From assembly GCA_021234155.1 (NCBI GenBank), contig JAJEKV010000040.1, positions 2,829,799 through 2,893,798 of the forward strand: 64,000 bases of DNA. Direction: 5' to 3'. Position 1 is the stretch's first letter; every line of letters begins with the position of its first letter. Of this stretch, positions 1 to 12,815 are shown in pieces. This DNA comes from Isoetes taiwanensis. Taxonomy: Eukaryota > Streptophyta > Lycopodiopsida > Isoetales > Isoetaceae. The position numbers and the translations under genes were made by a program. The notes below the pieces were generated by a model, which was given only the letters and a program-made list of their open reading frames with translations, was not told where the DNA came from and searched no databases.

Positions 1-2700
1 ATGCATGAATGCTGCTACATGGCTTATGCCTATGGTGTTATCGTTTTTGCCGATCCAAACCATGCCGTGGTCCGCGGCGTGAAGTTAGGGGAAGGCTCGA
101 TAGTCGCTACTATCATGAACATTTTTCCAATGCCCGAAAAAAGATCTCTATCTTGCCAGGGCGCGCGTAAATGCCCCAACTGCATGACCTTGTGAGATGG
201 CCCATAGCCCTCGTGCTCGTTGATAACATTCCAGTTTCTACTCTTGTGGTTGCGGTGAAGGAGAAGGATGTGGAGAATGAACCTTACTCCATTAGACCCG
301 AAATTGGCATCACCAAAAGAGACCTTACAAAGATGGTCAATCGGAGACCCGTAACACGCCCGGCCACAGACTAAATGTGAAAGAAAAACTAGTCTTTGAG
401 GCTATTCTAGACTTCAGTCATCAACGTGTCTTTGCATGAAACGATGTTGTGCAAATTTTACATCCCGTGAGATAGCTTGCATGAGAACCTTTTATTTGAA
501 ACATGAAGTCCCTGAGCGCACAACTTTTGCATATAACATGCTAGATCTTTGCTCAAAAATGGTGTAGTCCATAAACCGATGTTGAATAACAAAAAAGGTG
601 TGCGTGAAAGCATGGCATAAAGCCTATGGCATTCCCATTTCCACTTTTTACAAGTGGAAGAAGCTCTTCAATGACGGCCACGTAATTGCCGAGCACGGAA
701 ATACCGGGTCTAAAGCCAAGGTCTCATACTTTGGCAATGCCGTGCTATCCATGTTCATAGATGAAAACGCAGAGACGATGCCACACCGCCGAAAATTACG
801 AGCGAGGGTAATGATAAAATGTTAAGAGGCTACCTTCAGTCTTGACTAAGAAGGATATACACCAAGAAGTAGATATTTCCGCTCAGAGATGACAAAGGCA
901 AGCATATTTCTCCTTCGTCATTTAAATCGCTTGGAAAGAGAATCATTCGTGAGGTAGCAATAGCTAAGAGGATAGCATTTTCCAAGTGTAACACCCGTAT
1001 TGTCATAAAGGAAAAGCTTGCTAAGACCGTAGATCCAAAAAAAAAGAAGGGTACTTGCAATAGAGAGAAAATCACATATGACGGCCCAGATTTCATGCAG
1101 GAGCCTTTATCGGTCCGGAGAGCTTTGTCGATAGATCTCCCCGAGCACGCTTTAACCATTATACATGATAAGATGGATCAGAATAAGACCATGGTCCCTC
1201 GTCTAGAGAAGCTAGCAAAGTCCGTATGGAGGGGTGAACGGCTCAAGGTCAATTACAGTGTGCTCTCATGCACGGCCATGGTATAGGTGCCTTGGGCCAC
1301 TTCTCCTTTGGACCTCCGCCCGATGATTCTAATTTTCATGTGGGATCCTTGAATCATACCTTGAAGACACCGGAGAATAAATCGAGGATAATTGGGGCCA
1401 TTTGAGAGATAATTGATCGTCCCCGAAGCACCGGGGTGCAACAATTTTAAACACGATAACCTTAGGACAAAAATGATGAATGGCAAGAGAAATGATTTTA
1501 TGCCTCCTATCAAAGGCCCCATGGTAGCAAACAAGTTGCCTAGGAGGCTTTACTTGCAGCTAGATAATTGCTCAGTCGAAATAAGAATAGATATCTTTTC
1601 TCTTACTTGTCATACTTGGTTTGGTTAGGTGTATTTGATCAAGTGCGGTGAAGGATTCATGATGGTTGGACACACCCACGATGACATAGATGCCCTATTT
1701 GGAAACTACTCTACTCTAATGAGAAGATCGGATGCATTGACTATTCCTGAGCTTATGCAACTCTTCAGCAAAGTAGTTCAAAGGCTCCTTCACCTTACCT
1801 TGTGACAGAGGTTCCCGATTGGAAGGAATTCGTGAAAGGATTTATCCCCGATAAGAAGGACCGTTTATATGGTCACTTGGAACCTCTACTCTTCAAGTTT
1901 TGCATGAAGGATGGATGGCCACTAATGTTCTACAAGATGAGGCCGGGGCATAGGGAGTGGCTCCCGAAAAGGGAATCGGGAATGTGGAAGGAGGATGCCC
2001 AAGGTTTACCTATGATTCCGAGGGTCACCTAAGGTCCCGCAGACCATATGGGAGCTTGAAAGATATAGGTGCATTAAGAGCTTCTATTGCCAAGTACATG
2101 ATGCAATCGGGCAGCTATTTCTAGAGTCGGCGATAAGTCATGGTCCAACACATATATGAATGAAGTTATTGACTACTGGGTCCACCTTGTCGCGAGTGCT
2201 TGGTGACGTGCAGCCCGTGAGAGTCGTCATTCAGATTTCGCCCAAAGACCGTGCAAAGTGCATTGGAAGAACCCGAAAAGAGTGTTTGTGGATGAGCACA
2301 TTGAAGCATCTCATTACGTAGGGCCTTTCTGGGTAGACCCAAGAACCCGTTGAAATATTCGACCCCTACCAAGATGTCAAGAAGGGAATGCTCTTGCTAA
2401 TCAGACCACATGATAAGCGCCCGACATGGATGGCTTTTGCCAAGAGGACCCAATGAGGACCCTAATCTCCCACATTATGAAGAGGTGTTTGTCTCTTGGT
2501 TTGAACCTGTTGCGAAAAGGGAACCTCATATGCAATGCAAGATAGGGATTGTTGGAGCAAGAATTGGAGACCCAATCCTAATGACCATACGCTACCAACC
2601 TTTGAAAACAATAGACTATGGTTGGGCCGTAGAGACCAGGCCATTGTCGATGGTGATCCCCAGTGTTTCGGGCTCGGTTGCAAGAATTAGTGGCTAAAGA
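1..2700 (+). pseudogene. DUF7869-type transposase-like relic, copy 1
   Basis: This is a decayed coding region read in pieces across several frames. Recognisable blocks in order are: a KAWHKAYGIP block near 600-690 that resembles the helix-turn-helix-like N-terminal part of this plant family; a MPHRRKL block near 780; IIHDKMDQNKT near 1160-1195; LYLQLDNC near 1550; VGHTHDDIDALFG near 1660-1700; and EVPDWKEFVKGF near 1810. The D of DKMDQ, the D of LQLDNC and the HTHDD cluster sit in the order expected for an RNase-H-like DDE/D integrase fold, which is inference. The same blocks recur at 16283-18941. Stops and frameshifts separate every block, so no protein can be made. The part after 2040 is less certain; HYVGP near 2310 is shared with the second copy. 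The family name rests on remembered motifs, not a search. Confidence 0.6.
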
Positions 2701-4009
2701 AGCTAAGGGCGATGATGAGAACTCTTGAGGTATGCAATGCTCTTTTACATAATTACTATATCATTCATAACATGAAAGTTACAATAGACTAGTTATTATT
2801 TGTTACGCTCTGCGTTTTCCTTCTCAACACAAGAGCTCTTACACTATACAATGCTAAACAAAGTGATTCATTCATCTTCGTGGATCTGTAGTAGTGATCC
2901 CCGATATCTCATAGCTCATTCGGCCGAAGCCAAATCAGATGGATCATTACACAAATTGACGCAGTGGCAACGAATCTCACCCAAAAGCTTTTCTTCGCGG
3001 TAGGGATCAAGAAGAAGATGCCTGTCTAGGCAACCAACAAGATCGAGTGGCTCATTGAGCACTTGATCGCCTCGATGTGGTGAATTGATGAAGGCAAATA
3101 ATCCATGTGAGAGGAATGAACTTTAGCCCCGGTGAGAAGCTTTTATAGTGAGGTAGAATTATTGAGGTGAATTATTGGGGTAGACTTTGGCCATTATTGC
3201 TCGTGTATAAGACCGTTGTATAAATACAAGTATAATACATCTTTTCGTCGACGGATATATGTATGCGTACTAATATGCGTATGTTTCAAAACATGTTTGC
3301 TTGATCAATTTAGCTATGATTGAATTCAATGACGACTGCGTAGAATAAGTGGAGGTGGGATAGCACATCGTTACAATATACTCGCTTAAGGTAATGTGAT
3401 ATTACATCCTTAATCGAATGCTATTACATCCTTACTTAGTTATTAGGTACCCATGTCATTATTACATTATTAGCAGGTGCAGATTCACTCGTCATCAACA
3501 TCATAGCTCGTGATGCCATTCAGCTCATAGATCTCCTGATCGGAAGCCGATAAATATGGACTTTAACGCGAGTGAGCTTCCTCGCAAGCACTAGCGTGTC
3601 CATCGCCTTTAGATAAGAGCCATGGATCAAGCTTAACGCTATTTCTAGCGCATTCGCCCAGATCGTTGTAGCTCAAGTAACACTTGAAAGAGCGGATGTG
3701 CTCTGGACGAGGCATCGAGGAAGCCATGGAAGATGAATGGCCTCTACCCCCTCGTGAAGCCATTTTTATAGTGAAGTAAAATTATTGAAGTGAATTATTG
3801 GCGTACGATGTAGGGCCATTATTGAGCTTATACGAGTGTCATGTACACGTACAAGTATAACACAAAATTTGTATGTATATGTGTATGTTAATTACCTCAT
3901 GTTTGTTGGGGTCGAGTACTAGGTGAAAGTATTCGTGCTTGAGCAAATAAGGTGTGCTCAAAATTCTCAAAATTGCGTTATTTTATCCAATTAATGAAAT
4001 CATGCTTTT
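2701..4009. other. gene-poor spacer
   Basis: This is AT-rich sequence without a supported gene. Two stretches near 3120-3230 and 3765-3860 resemble each other (both carry GTGAAGTAAAATTATTG-like text, then CCATTATTG and a run with GTATAA and ACAAGTATAA), so a diverged repeat is likely. Short open frames on the minus strand at 3563-3763 show no recognisable domain. Confidence 0.4.
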
Positions 4010-4241
4010 GAGGTCAGTTGTCGACGTTATGGTTGGAAGCTGCCTAGTTATACTGACTTAGAAGCAGCTGGTTTGCATTCTCATGATGACCTTTATGATG
4101 GGTTTCGTATGATTTGTTCAAAATTATCAAGAGAGGATACTGGTTCTCAAGTTTATGCAAAACTTGCAAATAAGAAGCCTAAAGGCACTCAGAGTTGTTC
4201 TAAATTATTGAAGAAGAAAAAAGATGCTCCCAAATGTATAG

Positions 4242-6872
4242 ATGATCCACAAAAGAAGAAAAAGAAATCTCAAGAAGAGTGGCAAGGAGAAATCTCAGGA
4301 TTTGGGGAAGCAGAAAGTGGCAAAAAAAAGAGGCACAGATGCCAATGCCGTAAAGATACCAAATGCAAATGATAGAGCCATAATTTGCTTACCAGAAGGA
4401 TCATCAAAGGATGCTATTATTGATGTTTTGCCATTAAACATGAAGTCAGATGATGGAAAAAAGGCTATGGGTAGTGCAGCAAGTTCAAAGAAGAAGAACA
4501 AACAGGAACTTAATACTGAAGAGGCTGTTAAAGAAGATTCAAAATATTTTATATTCGGTTTTCTGCTTCCCATTATGATTAATGTTCATAACTGCATCAT
4601 TCCTGACCTTAGTAAATCTAAGAAGTTTGCGCAATGGAATTATCGAAAATTCAATCCAAGTCATGTTCAGTGGCTGAGGAATGAAATGTTGAGGCATCCT
4701 ACTAGCACTCCAGAGACTGTTGACTTGTTGCCTATAGATGCTACTACATTGCGGCCTCTTTGTGTAAAGAATTTGGATGAAATTTGCAGCAAAGAGATGA
4801 GGTTTGTAGTAATAGCCGGTCAACATTCTATGAGGGCGATGCAGTTGCTTTCAAATGAAAGTCCAAAATACAAGAGAAGGTGGGGCATGCGCGCAGCTAG
4901 GATCATTGCTCATGACACACCAATGTTAAAGCTAATGGAAATCTCGTCAGAGGCGAACAAAAAGAATGAAAAGAATAAATTTGTCTCACCTTTTCTAGAC
5001 CAGTTTGAGCAGGCTAGGGCACAATGGGAAATTATGAAATGCCCTACAAAACCAGTTCAAGGAAAGGCGACCAGTGCAGAGTTTAAGGTGATCCTTTCGT
5101 TTTATTCCTTTTTTGCAATTCAAATTCACGCATCCAACATGTGAAAAGTTAAAGTCTCTAAACATTTAAATGTTCATGATTCAACTTCCAACTAGTGTTG
5201 GAAGTTTCTAACAAATATAATTTTATCATGTAGGAGTTTGGTGAAATTGCAAAAGTTACATTTGGAGGTAAGGCATCAGTTTCTGTGATCTACAACCTTT
5301 TAACAACAGAGAGAAATATATTTGATAAGTGGAGCAAAGCTATTGATCTGTATAACAAGGGTGATTTGCCGGATTGGCAAGGAAATACTGGAGGTGCTAG
5401 AAGCGGAAAGGAGATAAACTTATCATTGTTTCGTTGTACACAACAACTAAACATTAAGGAATTAGAAGATGTTGCAAATGCATTACTGAACGGCTCAATT
5501 ACTTGGAAGAGCAAGAAGGCAAATGAACGGGGGCTAGAACATGTGGCAGAGTATGCTGATCGGATGAAAGAGTGTCGAGTACTAAAGAAGGGCATCTTAA
5601 CTCATATGAAGAATTATACACGTGACCAGAACTTGACTTTGTCAAAGTTATTTGCAGAAAGTCCTACAATCGCTTCCTCATGGGAACAGCTTAGAGGCTA
5701 TTGTTCAGCATGGTGCAAAGAAGTTTTGGATAAAAGTAAAAGTAGTAGTATGCCAAGCCTCGCTACTGATCAGCTTGAAGCCATGTGGGATACAGATCAT
5801 GGGCATGTTAGAATGGACCATAAAGTTGTTGTTGTGTACAACATAGGACCAGGAGTCACAAAGACGAGAGATGTAAGGGTCTTTGAGAAAGGTTTTTTAG
5901 ATTTAATTGTAGTTCACACACAAGAAGGATGGAAGAAAAAAGATTTTGAAGACATTATTAGTTTGGTGGCTGATATCAATAAAGAGGTATGTTGTGATAA
6001 AGATTTATAGTTTAATATCTTATAGTTTCATATTATTTCTTATAGTTGTTGCATCTTGGTTTTTTAATTTTTTGCAGAGCTCTTATTCTTATCTGTTTTT
6101 CTTAACACCGCACGAGATACATGATTGCACAGAAACCTTAAATGCTATTGAGGGCAAAGTACAAATTCTTTTTGGTTACCATGAGACTAATGCATCAGAT
6201 AAAGGCGTCCTCGCGCTAAAGACCCTTGTTATTCTTGCACGTGTTTCAAAGGATGCAAAAGGATCATTGCAATCACTATTGTACAAGGATTGTTCATTAT
6301 ATTTTCGAACAGAAGATCTAGCTCCAGATTATGATCCAGTTTTGCAGGTTGAGGATTCTAAGCAGTTGGATTTATATCTGAAACCTATGAGCTATTCAAT
6401 GGCCAGTGGATTGCAAGGTGGCGGGATAGTAAAAGATACAATTTTGAGAAATGCTACACTTAGATTTATTGATCCTCTCTCCAGGCCGAACCAAACAATA
6501 GTGGAGGTTAATTGCGGAGGCAATGTTGCTTGGGAAGCGTTGCTTCTTGGAAGACAAGTGATAGTCTTAACAAATAATGCTATTCAAAAGACTGCAATTG
6601 AGTCTATTATATCTGAGTTTTCAAAGCTATCTCTATTTCACATACTCAAAAAAAGGGTGCAGGCAGATTTACATATATCAAATGAAGTTCAGGAACTGGA
6701 ATCTACATCTACAGCTTTTAAGACTGCACAGCAAGTTTTGTCTACATCTTCTCCAAAAAACCATCATCCAATTAAATTGGGATTATGTCAACTCCAAAAT
6801 CACGCCAACCTGCTATTGTCTTCTAGGGGGTTTTTGTTTTTTTTAACCTTTTTTTTTGGACTTCAAAAATAA
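4242..6872 (+). CDS. ParB-like domain fused to a degenerate beta-class DNA methyltransferase fold
   Basis: Three exons, 4242-5087, 5234-5986 and 6078-6872, join in frame through GT..AG introns (GTGATC..TGTAG; GTATGT..TTGCAG) to give about 797 residues. Residues 1-110 are lysine-rich and basic. Residues about 120-270 resemble a ParB/DGQHR-type domain, with VVIAGQHSMRAMQLL around residue 193 in the place of the usual GQHR/GERR loop. Residues about 440-720 read like a permuted (beta-order) amino-methyltransferase: FLDLIVVHTQEGW near 505-515 sits where DPPY (motif IV) should be, and VEVNCGGNVAWEALLLGR at 675-692 resembles motif I, the SAM-binding loop. The catalytic DPPY is absent, so I infer a pseudo-enzyme or altered activity. 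An upstream open stretch from about 4010 to 4372 in another frame also looks coding (lysine-rich), so an earlier exon or a frameshift near 4215-4265 is possible. The last residues are low complexity. Confidence 0.6.
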
Positions 6873-7095
6873 CATAAGGTTGCGATTCACGTGTGACTTT
6901 TCATATGCGAATTGAAATATGCAGAAATGAAGAGCAAGTTGCTAACATAGATGAGACCAAAATTGCTTGCTCGATAGATGATAATATTAGGTTTGATAAC
7001 AACAGATTGCATTATTTGCGAGGCAATTCCAGACTCGAAATTATCGATACATGGCACAAATATCATACAAAAATATCATATATTCCAATAAAACA
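6873..7095. other. short spacer after the ParB-methyltransferase gene
   Basis: The run begins just after a T-rich tract that ends the upstream gene. I see no gene, no clear poly(A) signal and no repeat in it. Confidence 0.3.
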
Positions 7096-7735
7096 TTAAG
7101 GGATCAATCCATGTTTTTTCCACGTGTTTAACAAGGTGTGGTTCCATGTCGGCCGTTCTATCCAGTTAAGGTACAAATCTAACACTTCACCCACCGTCTT
7201 CCCCATAGCCAAATTATGCATAATAGACACAAACTTCACCGAGAAAATCATCACGTCGCAAAGTTTTTGGATCGTAAGATGGTGGATTCGGGGCTGCGTT
7301 TGATTGTAGAAGCATTTGAGAGCATCATCATCCACTATGATTATATCATCCTTATTCTCGATACCAAGTTCGGCCCATCATGTTACTCAAGTGTTTGATG
7401 AAGATAGGCTTGCCTGTTGGATCCTTGGGATTAGTGAACTTCACACATTTGTTCGATCCCAAAGGGTCAACCAATGTCTACGATTTCCCCGGTGCCTCCA
7501 AAGTATCCTTGATATTCCTTAGTTCCATGGATGACCAAATACCAACTCGAAATAACCCTTGAATGCCTCGTCTAGCATCTCCTTCAAGTGCGGCGGATAG
7601 ATCCACTTGGTGTTTGATTCTACTGGTGTCTGATGAAACTGTTCTCTAGCCACTTTATTTTTCGGAAAAGTCTTGCAAAGGACTCCGTTTAGGTCGAACA
7701 CCACAACCTTCTTAGAAACGCAATGGAAGCTGAAA
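7096..7735 (-). pseudogene. HAD/FCP1-like phosphatase domain, broken copy
   Basis: On the minus strand, from a possible 3' splice site near 7720, the frame reads KKVVVFDLNGVLCKTF, which is HAD motif I in the plant DLNG form (the second Asp of DxD is Asn). Further on come LKEMLDEAF and FELVFGHPW, then in other frames NKCVKFTNPKDP and KPIFIKHLSNM. It ends with DIIIVDDDALKCF near 7330, the acidic motif IV. At least two frame changes and stops lie between motif I and motif IV, so it is dead. It belongs to the same family as 20041-20915. Known members of the family (NLI-interacting factor-like, FCP1 homology) dephosphorylate serine in proteins such as the RNA polymerase II tail; activity here is not expected. 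Confidence 0.65.
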
Positions 7736-8166
7736 CATCAAACATGTATCCGGTCAGAAGATCACGATAACACAAACAATACAAACCGCCAAAGCGTGAT
7801 TTGAAATAGTCATAACCAAATCGGCTTCGGCGTGATTTAGTTTGACAACGAAAAATAATCAAAGCGCTTGGCGATTTAATTCAAAGGTAATACAAATTAA
7901 ATCACGCGTGGCGCTATTTCGTGGGCAAGGCCATACCTATCATCTTCGAGTTTATTGCCATCGCCATCGCCATTCTCCCCTTCACCACCCTTAATCTTCG
8001 TCTTCTTCCATTTGTTAGAATTGTTATTTTCTAATAGTTCCGGCTTCGCGTCCTTCTGGCCCGACATTATTTTACTATTGATTTGGCAAACCTGTGAATC
8101 ACTAGAGCCGCCGTTGCCTTCATTTTCGGTTTCCCATCCAATTACTTCATTGTTAACTTTGTGAAT

Positions 8167-11100
8167 CTACTCATTGTTGCTTGCATCACCCCCAATGTGG
8201 GCAAAAATATTCCCTAAGTTCGCCGCCATCACAGTACTTTGAGCATCCAGTTTAGCAGCTATTTGTTCATTACTGCTTTCCTTATCAGGCTGCAGATTAC
8301 TAGGTCCCTCACCAGAAGCAACGTCCACTTTCGAATTGGACAAGTCTACGAGACTTTTGATTGCTGATGATTTCAGGTTGCCATAAGGGCCTTTAGGAGA
8401 CTTGGCAAGCACATGCATGAGGAATGGTTCAAGAAAGTCTTTGGCATGCTCATCACTCACAAAGCATTGACATCTTCTTGCACCCATAAGAGCCTCTCGG
8501 GCAATATAACCTCAACATGAAGCTCCAAGCGGGTTGTATCAATTGGAGCAAATGCCTCGGCGAGGTAAGCAGCCATAGACGCGGAAATCCATTTTTATTT
8601 AAGGGCCCTTCTCCTTAGTTTGTAGCTCGTACTTGATTTCCCCACTTAGGAGGGGGTCCCGATCCTCATCCTCTTCTGACTCATCCTGTTCTGACTGATC
8701 CCTGATCCGTATGAAAGAATATAGTTCTTAAGTCCGGATCATCTAGAAGAAAAAATATTCCCATGCACCGCTATTGTCACCCTTAGCCTTAGCAATATCA
8801 TATTAGATAGCCCGATAGCATGGCTATCATAATGAAGATCACATGTGCCATCTTTAGATCTTTGTTCGCAGCTCATTATCCTTAACATCATATATTAGGC
8901 ATCCCTCCCTAATAACTTTGAGGCACTCCGGATCATGAGCAGCGGCCGGATAGTGCATGCGCATGTGACTCACCTGAAGGACAAACGATGACAATAGTGA
9001 AGGACCTCTCGGTTGTCAATCCTATACAATTTGGTAAAGAAGTCAGCCAGAGTCCTTCCTCGTTCATGCCCATATCTCCTCTCCCACCCCCGCTGTCCAA
9101 CACAAAGAGTGATATATTTTTAAGGCCGGTTGATTACGCAAGAGACCTTTGTACCCAATGGAGACTGAATACTGGACAGTGTCGTCTTCTCCAGTAATCT
9201 TCTTCACAAGGGCCACTTTTCTTCTCAACTCAGCCAGTACCTTAGGGGGTAGAGTCTCCTTATGTTTTGTATTTTTAGCCTTCCAATTCTTTAGGAAGTC
9301 CTTTGACCGAATACAAACTTCTTGATGTCATCATTACTGACCTTGTATTTGTCCAGCAATCCAATTTCAGATAATGCCACATCCCCCGATAGCCTTTGTA
9401 ACTCAGCTCCTACAGCTGACTTCATTGTACGTACATCCTTTACATGACTGCAGCACTCAACGAAGGACATCCTATCCTTGGTGAAAGCACCCTTCTTGTA
9501 TAAGACTTCCTTCTTTAAGCATCGGTCTAAAACCCAAATGGTCTCGGCGTCGTCTAGCCTAGCCCCCGAGTCTTTCTCATCTCTGTCACATTCAAGTCAA
9601 ATATGCTTACATCAACGAGGCACCCTACCCATAGTGTCCGGCAGCTTCCCTTGTGCATAAAAGCGTCCCCAGCATTCATTCTACTTGAGCCATACTTGCC
9701 TCCTTACAAAACACAATCTTATACGAAGTCTGGTCCCGACCTCTTTGGATGAGCTTTCATAAGGATCTGCAATGTCATCACCACCTTTTTCTTTGATTTT
9801 CTTGCGGTCTTCTTCTTCTCAGTATAATTATGCATGACGAGAGTCCGCTCCAAAGAGCTTGAATGCCTCGGACTTTGACCATACATGCGGTGGGCAATGG
9901 GCAGCCATATTCCACCCATCGTTGATTCGGGCGTGGCGCAGGTTGTTCAACGTATGGACTGCAATAGTACGGAACATTGAATCAGATATCATAGAATAGA
10001 AACACGTACGCGCGCGATTTGAATAGAATTGATCAAGAGAAAATCACGCCCGGGCGTGAAATGAATAAAGTTACTAATGCAATCCACGCCAGGTGTGCTT
10101 TAAAATCAAATCAATTCACGCCAGGTGTTTTCAAATCAATCGAATTCACACCGCCAGCGTGTTTTTCGAATCAATTGGTTGACTTGAAAATGCCTCGGGC
10201 GGAATTCGATTGATTTGAAAACACGCCTGGCGTGAATTGGTTTGATTTGAAAACACGCCTGGCGTGAATACAATTTATGAAACCAGGTAGATTTGAAAAC
10301 ACGCCTGGCGTGAATTCGATTGATTTGAAAACACGCCTGGCGTGAATATTAAAATGCATTGGAATAGATGCAGTTAGTTACCTTTTGTATAGAAATGTCT
10401 TCCCCATTTCATTCAAAGTTGCGCTAATCTCAGCCAAATCTGCGGGTGAAGTATTGGCATCCAAGATCGACACCTCCTATAATGATAGTGATTGTAGAAC
10501 GCGGCGTTTTGGCCTGCTTTGTTCGGCTTTTGCTGATGAGGGCCTTCAGGCCTCAACAGAATGCTTTGCCCGTCGATGACGGCCAATTTAATATTTTCAT
10601 TTAACATTAACTCCTACGGAAGTTCGCCACACACAAGGGGCTTGTTCTGAGATCATATCCCAAGGTAACACATCCGGCCGGCATAGGCATTTGACCGGAT
10701 TACTAATCATGCTCAACAATCTCCATGGCATGTCTTTGGATCATATCTTCGCTAACATAAATGGAGTTTGGTGAACGGATGAGGGACTTCACATGGATCG
10801 CAAAAGTTTCCTTAAGACCCAATGGATAATGGTCGAGTATTTATTCACTTGTTCATCGCCTCTAGTTTGCGCCACTCATCTGTTCATTCTCAAAAACGAA
10901 GCCTCCATGCCTTCGACAACCTGCAGGTTGAACATCCTTCCCTAGATCTAGGACCCTCTTAGAAGCTTTCAAGTCAGCTAATTCCCTAGCTTGCGCAAAT
11001 AGTGACTTGGTGTCGGTTTAGTGAACATGCCTCTACGCGACAAAACCGTAACCCCTTGGCAAATAGATATTGGCGTAATCGCTACATTGGTTGGCCAACC

Positions 11101-11400
11101 ATACTTAAAACATGTCTCACCGCTCACATCTGTCTTCATGAACGTATCCTTGTATGAAGTAGCTCTACAAAGGAGTAAGTCCGGAAAGCGATCTTTCTTA
11201 CCGCTTACGGTAATCTCCAAGAGCAATTTGCGGTTGGTGTCATCCTCTTCCTCACAAGAGATTAGGATCCCTTGTTTGGCCATCTTGTGCGCTTCCTTTT
11301 TCCTCGAGAAGAGAGTTAAGTCGAGCTTGCCATTTGTCTTGGCAAGGTCAACGTACCACTCGCACCCTCGCCCATTTCCTCTTCAGGTGTGCAGTGGTCG
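8167..11400 (-). pseudogene. Decayed multi-exon coding region of unknown function, upstream of the HAD domain
   Basis: Several minus-strand open stretches have coding character but no recognised domain: 11390-10978 (CEWYVDLAKTNGKLDLTLFS, then ISCEEEDDTNRKLLLEITVS), 10607-10480 (NIKLAVIDGQSILLRPEG), 9919-9230 in shifting frames (RFYAQGKLPDTMGRVP, AETIWVLDRCLKKEVLYKKG, GLLDKYKVSNDDIKKFV) and 8487-8167 (SDEHAKDFLEPFLMHVLAKS). All point the same way as the HAD domain at 7096-7735, so the whole may once have been one gene ending in that domain, or a mobile element with several genes; this is inference. Palindromic CACGCCNGGCGTG repeats interrupt it at 10045-10344. Stops and frame changes are frequent. 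Confidence 0.4.
10040..10345. repeat. Cluster of CACGCCNGGCGTG palindromes in a short direct repeat
   Basis: The perfect palindrome CACGCCCGGGCGTG lies at 10045-10058. Degenerate forms follow at 10085-10097 and 10117-10129. Four identical CACGCCTGGCGTG copies lie at 10222-10234, 10254-10266, 10300-10312 and 10332-10344. Most are preceded by TTTGAAAA and followed by AATT, so the local unit is about 32 bp, with one 46-bp interval. Confidence 0.85.
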
Positions 11401-11921
11401 TGGTTGCTATAAGAATCGCCCTTCATCATCTAAGGTGAGATCATATGGTACGCATCTCCGGGTCGCCTCGCCCTTGCTTTCTTGGCGGATTAGAACCCGA
11501 ATTATTAGGGTTTTCTTCCTCTTGAGCAACGCAAAAGAAGATGAACACTTTTTAGAGTACTTTTCGAACAAAGAGATCACGCTTGGCGTGCATTTAAACC
11601 TAAATTAGTACAAATCACGCTTGGCGTGTTGGTAGCTCCTATTATTGACCATGCTATGCGTGAATTTGAAACTAATTTATTTTGCATCCACATTTTAAGC
11701 TACATACCCTTCATGAATCCATATTTCACACTATTTATCCTCATTGAACATTGCTATCTCCAACCGCCTAATACCGCTATATTCTATATATAAAATGAGC
11801 AAAATTATGTTCTACTGATCGGACAATCGAGCATTAACTGATGTTAATACTTAAAATTCATGCAAAGCATAATAACTCAAACTCATGCAAAGCATATTAA
11901 GTGAAAGGAAATATCTCAAAT

Positions 11922-12110
11922 TCATGCAAGCATAATACTCTCCACACAATGTGTATTCTGTGGCAAATTAAATACCTTGAATAGGGTTCTGTGTATTCTG
12001 TGTATTCCGATCAACGCCCTCTCAAGCTTGAGAAGTGCGGGGTTTTGGGATTCCTCTTCCACCGCTTCCTCTGCCCGGCCCTTTCGACCTCGATTCGCTT
12101 TAGAAGACAT
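11922..12110 (-). CDS. Hypothetical short reading frame, possible first exon
   Basis: The 62-residue frame begins MSSKANRGRKGRAEEAVEEE and continues with LLKLERALIGIHRIHRT. The basic then acidic start followed by an amphipathic stretch looks like protein, and the minus-strand sequence upstream (12216-12110) has no competing ATG in this frame. No domain is recognised. It could be the first exon of the decayed minus-strand gene below 11400, or unrelated. Confidence 0.25.
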   Translation of the reverse strand: MSSKANRGRKGRAEEAVEEESQNPALLKLERALIGIHRIHRTLFKVFNLPQNTHCVESIMLA

Positions 12111-12216
12111 CTCCGAGTTGCCTAGTAACAGAGTCGGAAGGTCGCTTTCGGATCTGGCCTTTCGAAGCCGCCGAAGAAATAGCTTTTTCTACATTGCGAG
12201 AAATAGAGAAATTTGA

Positions 12217-12815
12217 ATTTCAAGAAAACACAAAATGCAAGCTTCAAATATTCTTGACACATACAAATAATAATGACGAAGACCCGTCCATGACTTCTTT
12301 CATTAAGTTTTTAAAACCAATCTATCCAAAAAGTATCCCTACCAAATTTATCCCGCCTAAACGTAGTTAACCTAATTTTCTTCTAATTCAATTTCCCCGA
12401 CCGCCGAGTTTCCATAGCGCCTTGACTTCTCAAATCAACCGGAGACTCAAATCAGCTTCTCAAGAATGGCTACAAAATTCTGGTACTCATCTCATTCCAA
12501 TAGCTTGAACATTAATTTCCAATAATAGGTGTCTCAATAGCAATTTTTTTTAAAGGTCGAAGATGAATGTTTCATGTTAACTACAAATCGAAAAAGGAAA
12601 GTAGGATTATGCAAGATCGACTCCATCGATCCGATTATAAACTGTCATGGAATTCCGCTTCGGGGATAAGTATGTCCGAAGTTCTGATGATTAATCACTT
12701 GCGCTATGGATGAAGCTTTACCTCGCAGAGACACCCTTAGGGGATACTTCTGGAGAAAGTGTTGGAACATTTGTTGCATGGCCAAGAAACCGCTTAAAAG
12801 GGTATGTAACATGTA
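12217..12815. other. gene-poor spacer
   Basis: Mixed AT-rich sequence with no convincing gene, no strong repeat and no RNA gene that I can see. Confidence 0.3.

Noticed and set aside
6577-6846. Alternative frame overlapping the methyltransferase-like exon
   Set aside because: It is a shadow of exon 3, with low-complexity Leu/Tyr-rich composition.
10222-10344. Regularly spaced short repeats resembling a CRISPR array
   Set aside because: The repeats are 13-bp palindromes with spacers of unequal length that are themselves similar, and the genome is a plant.
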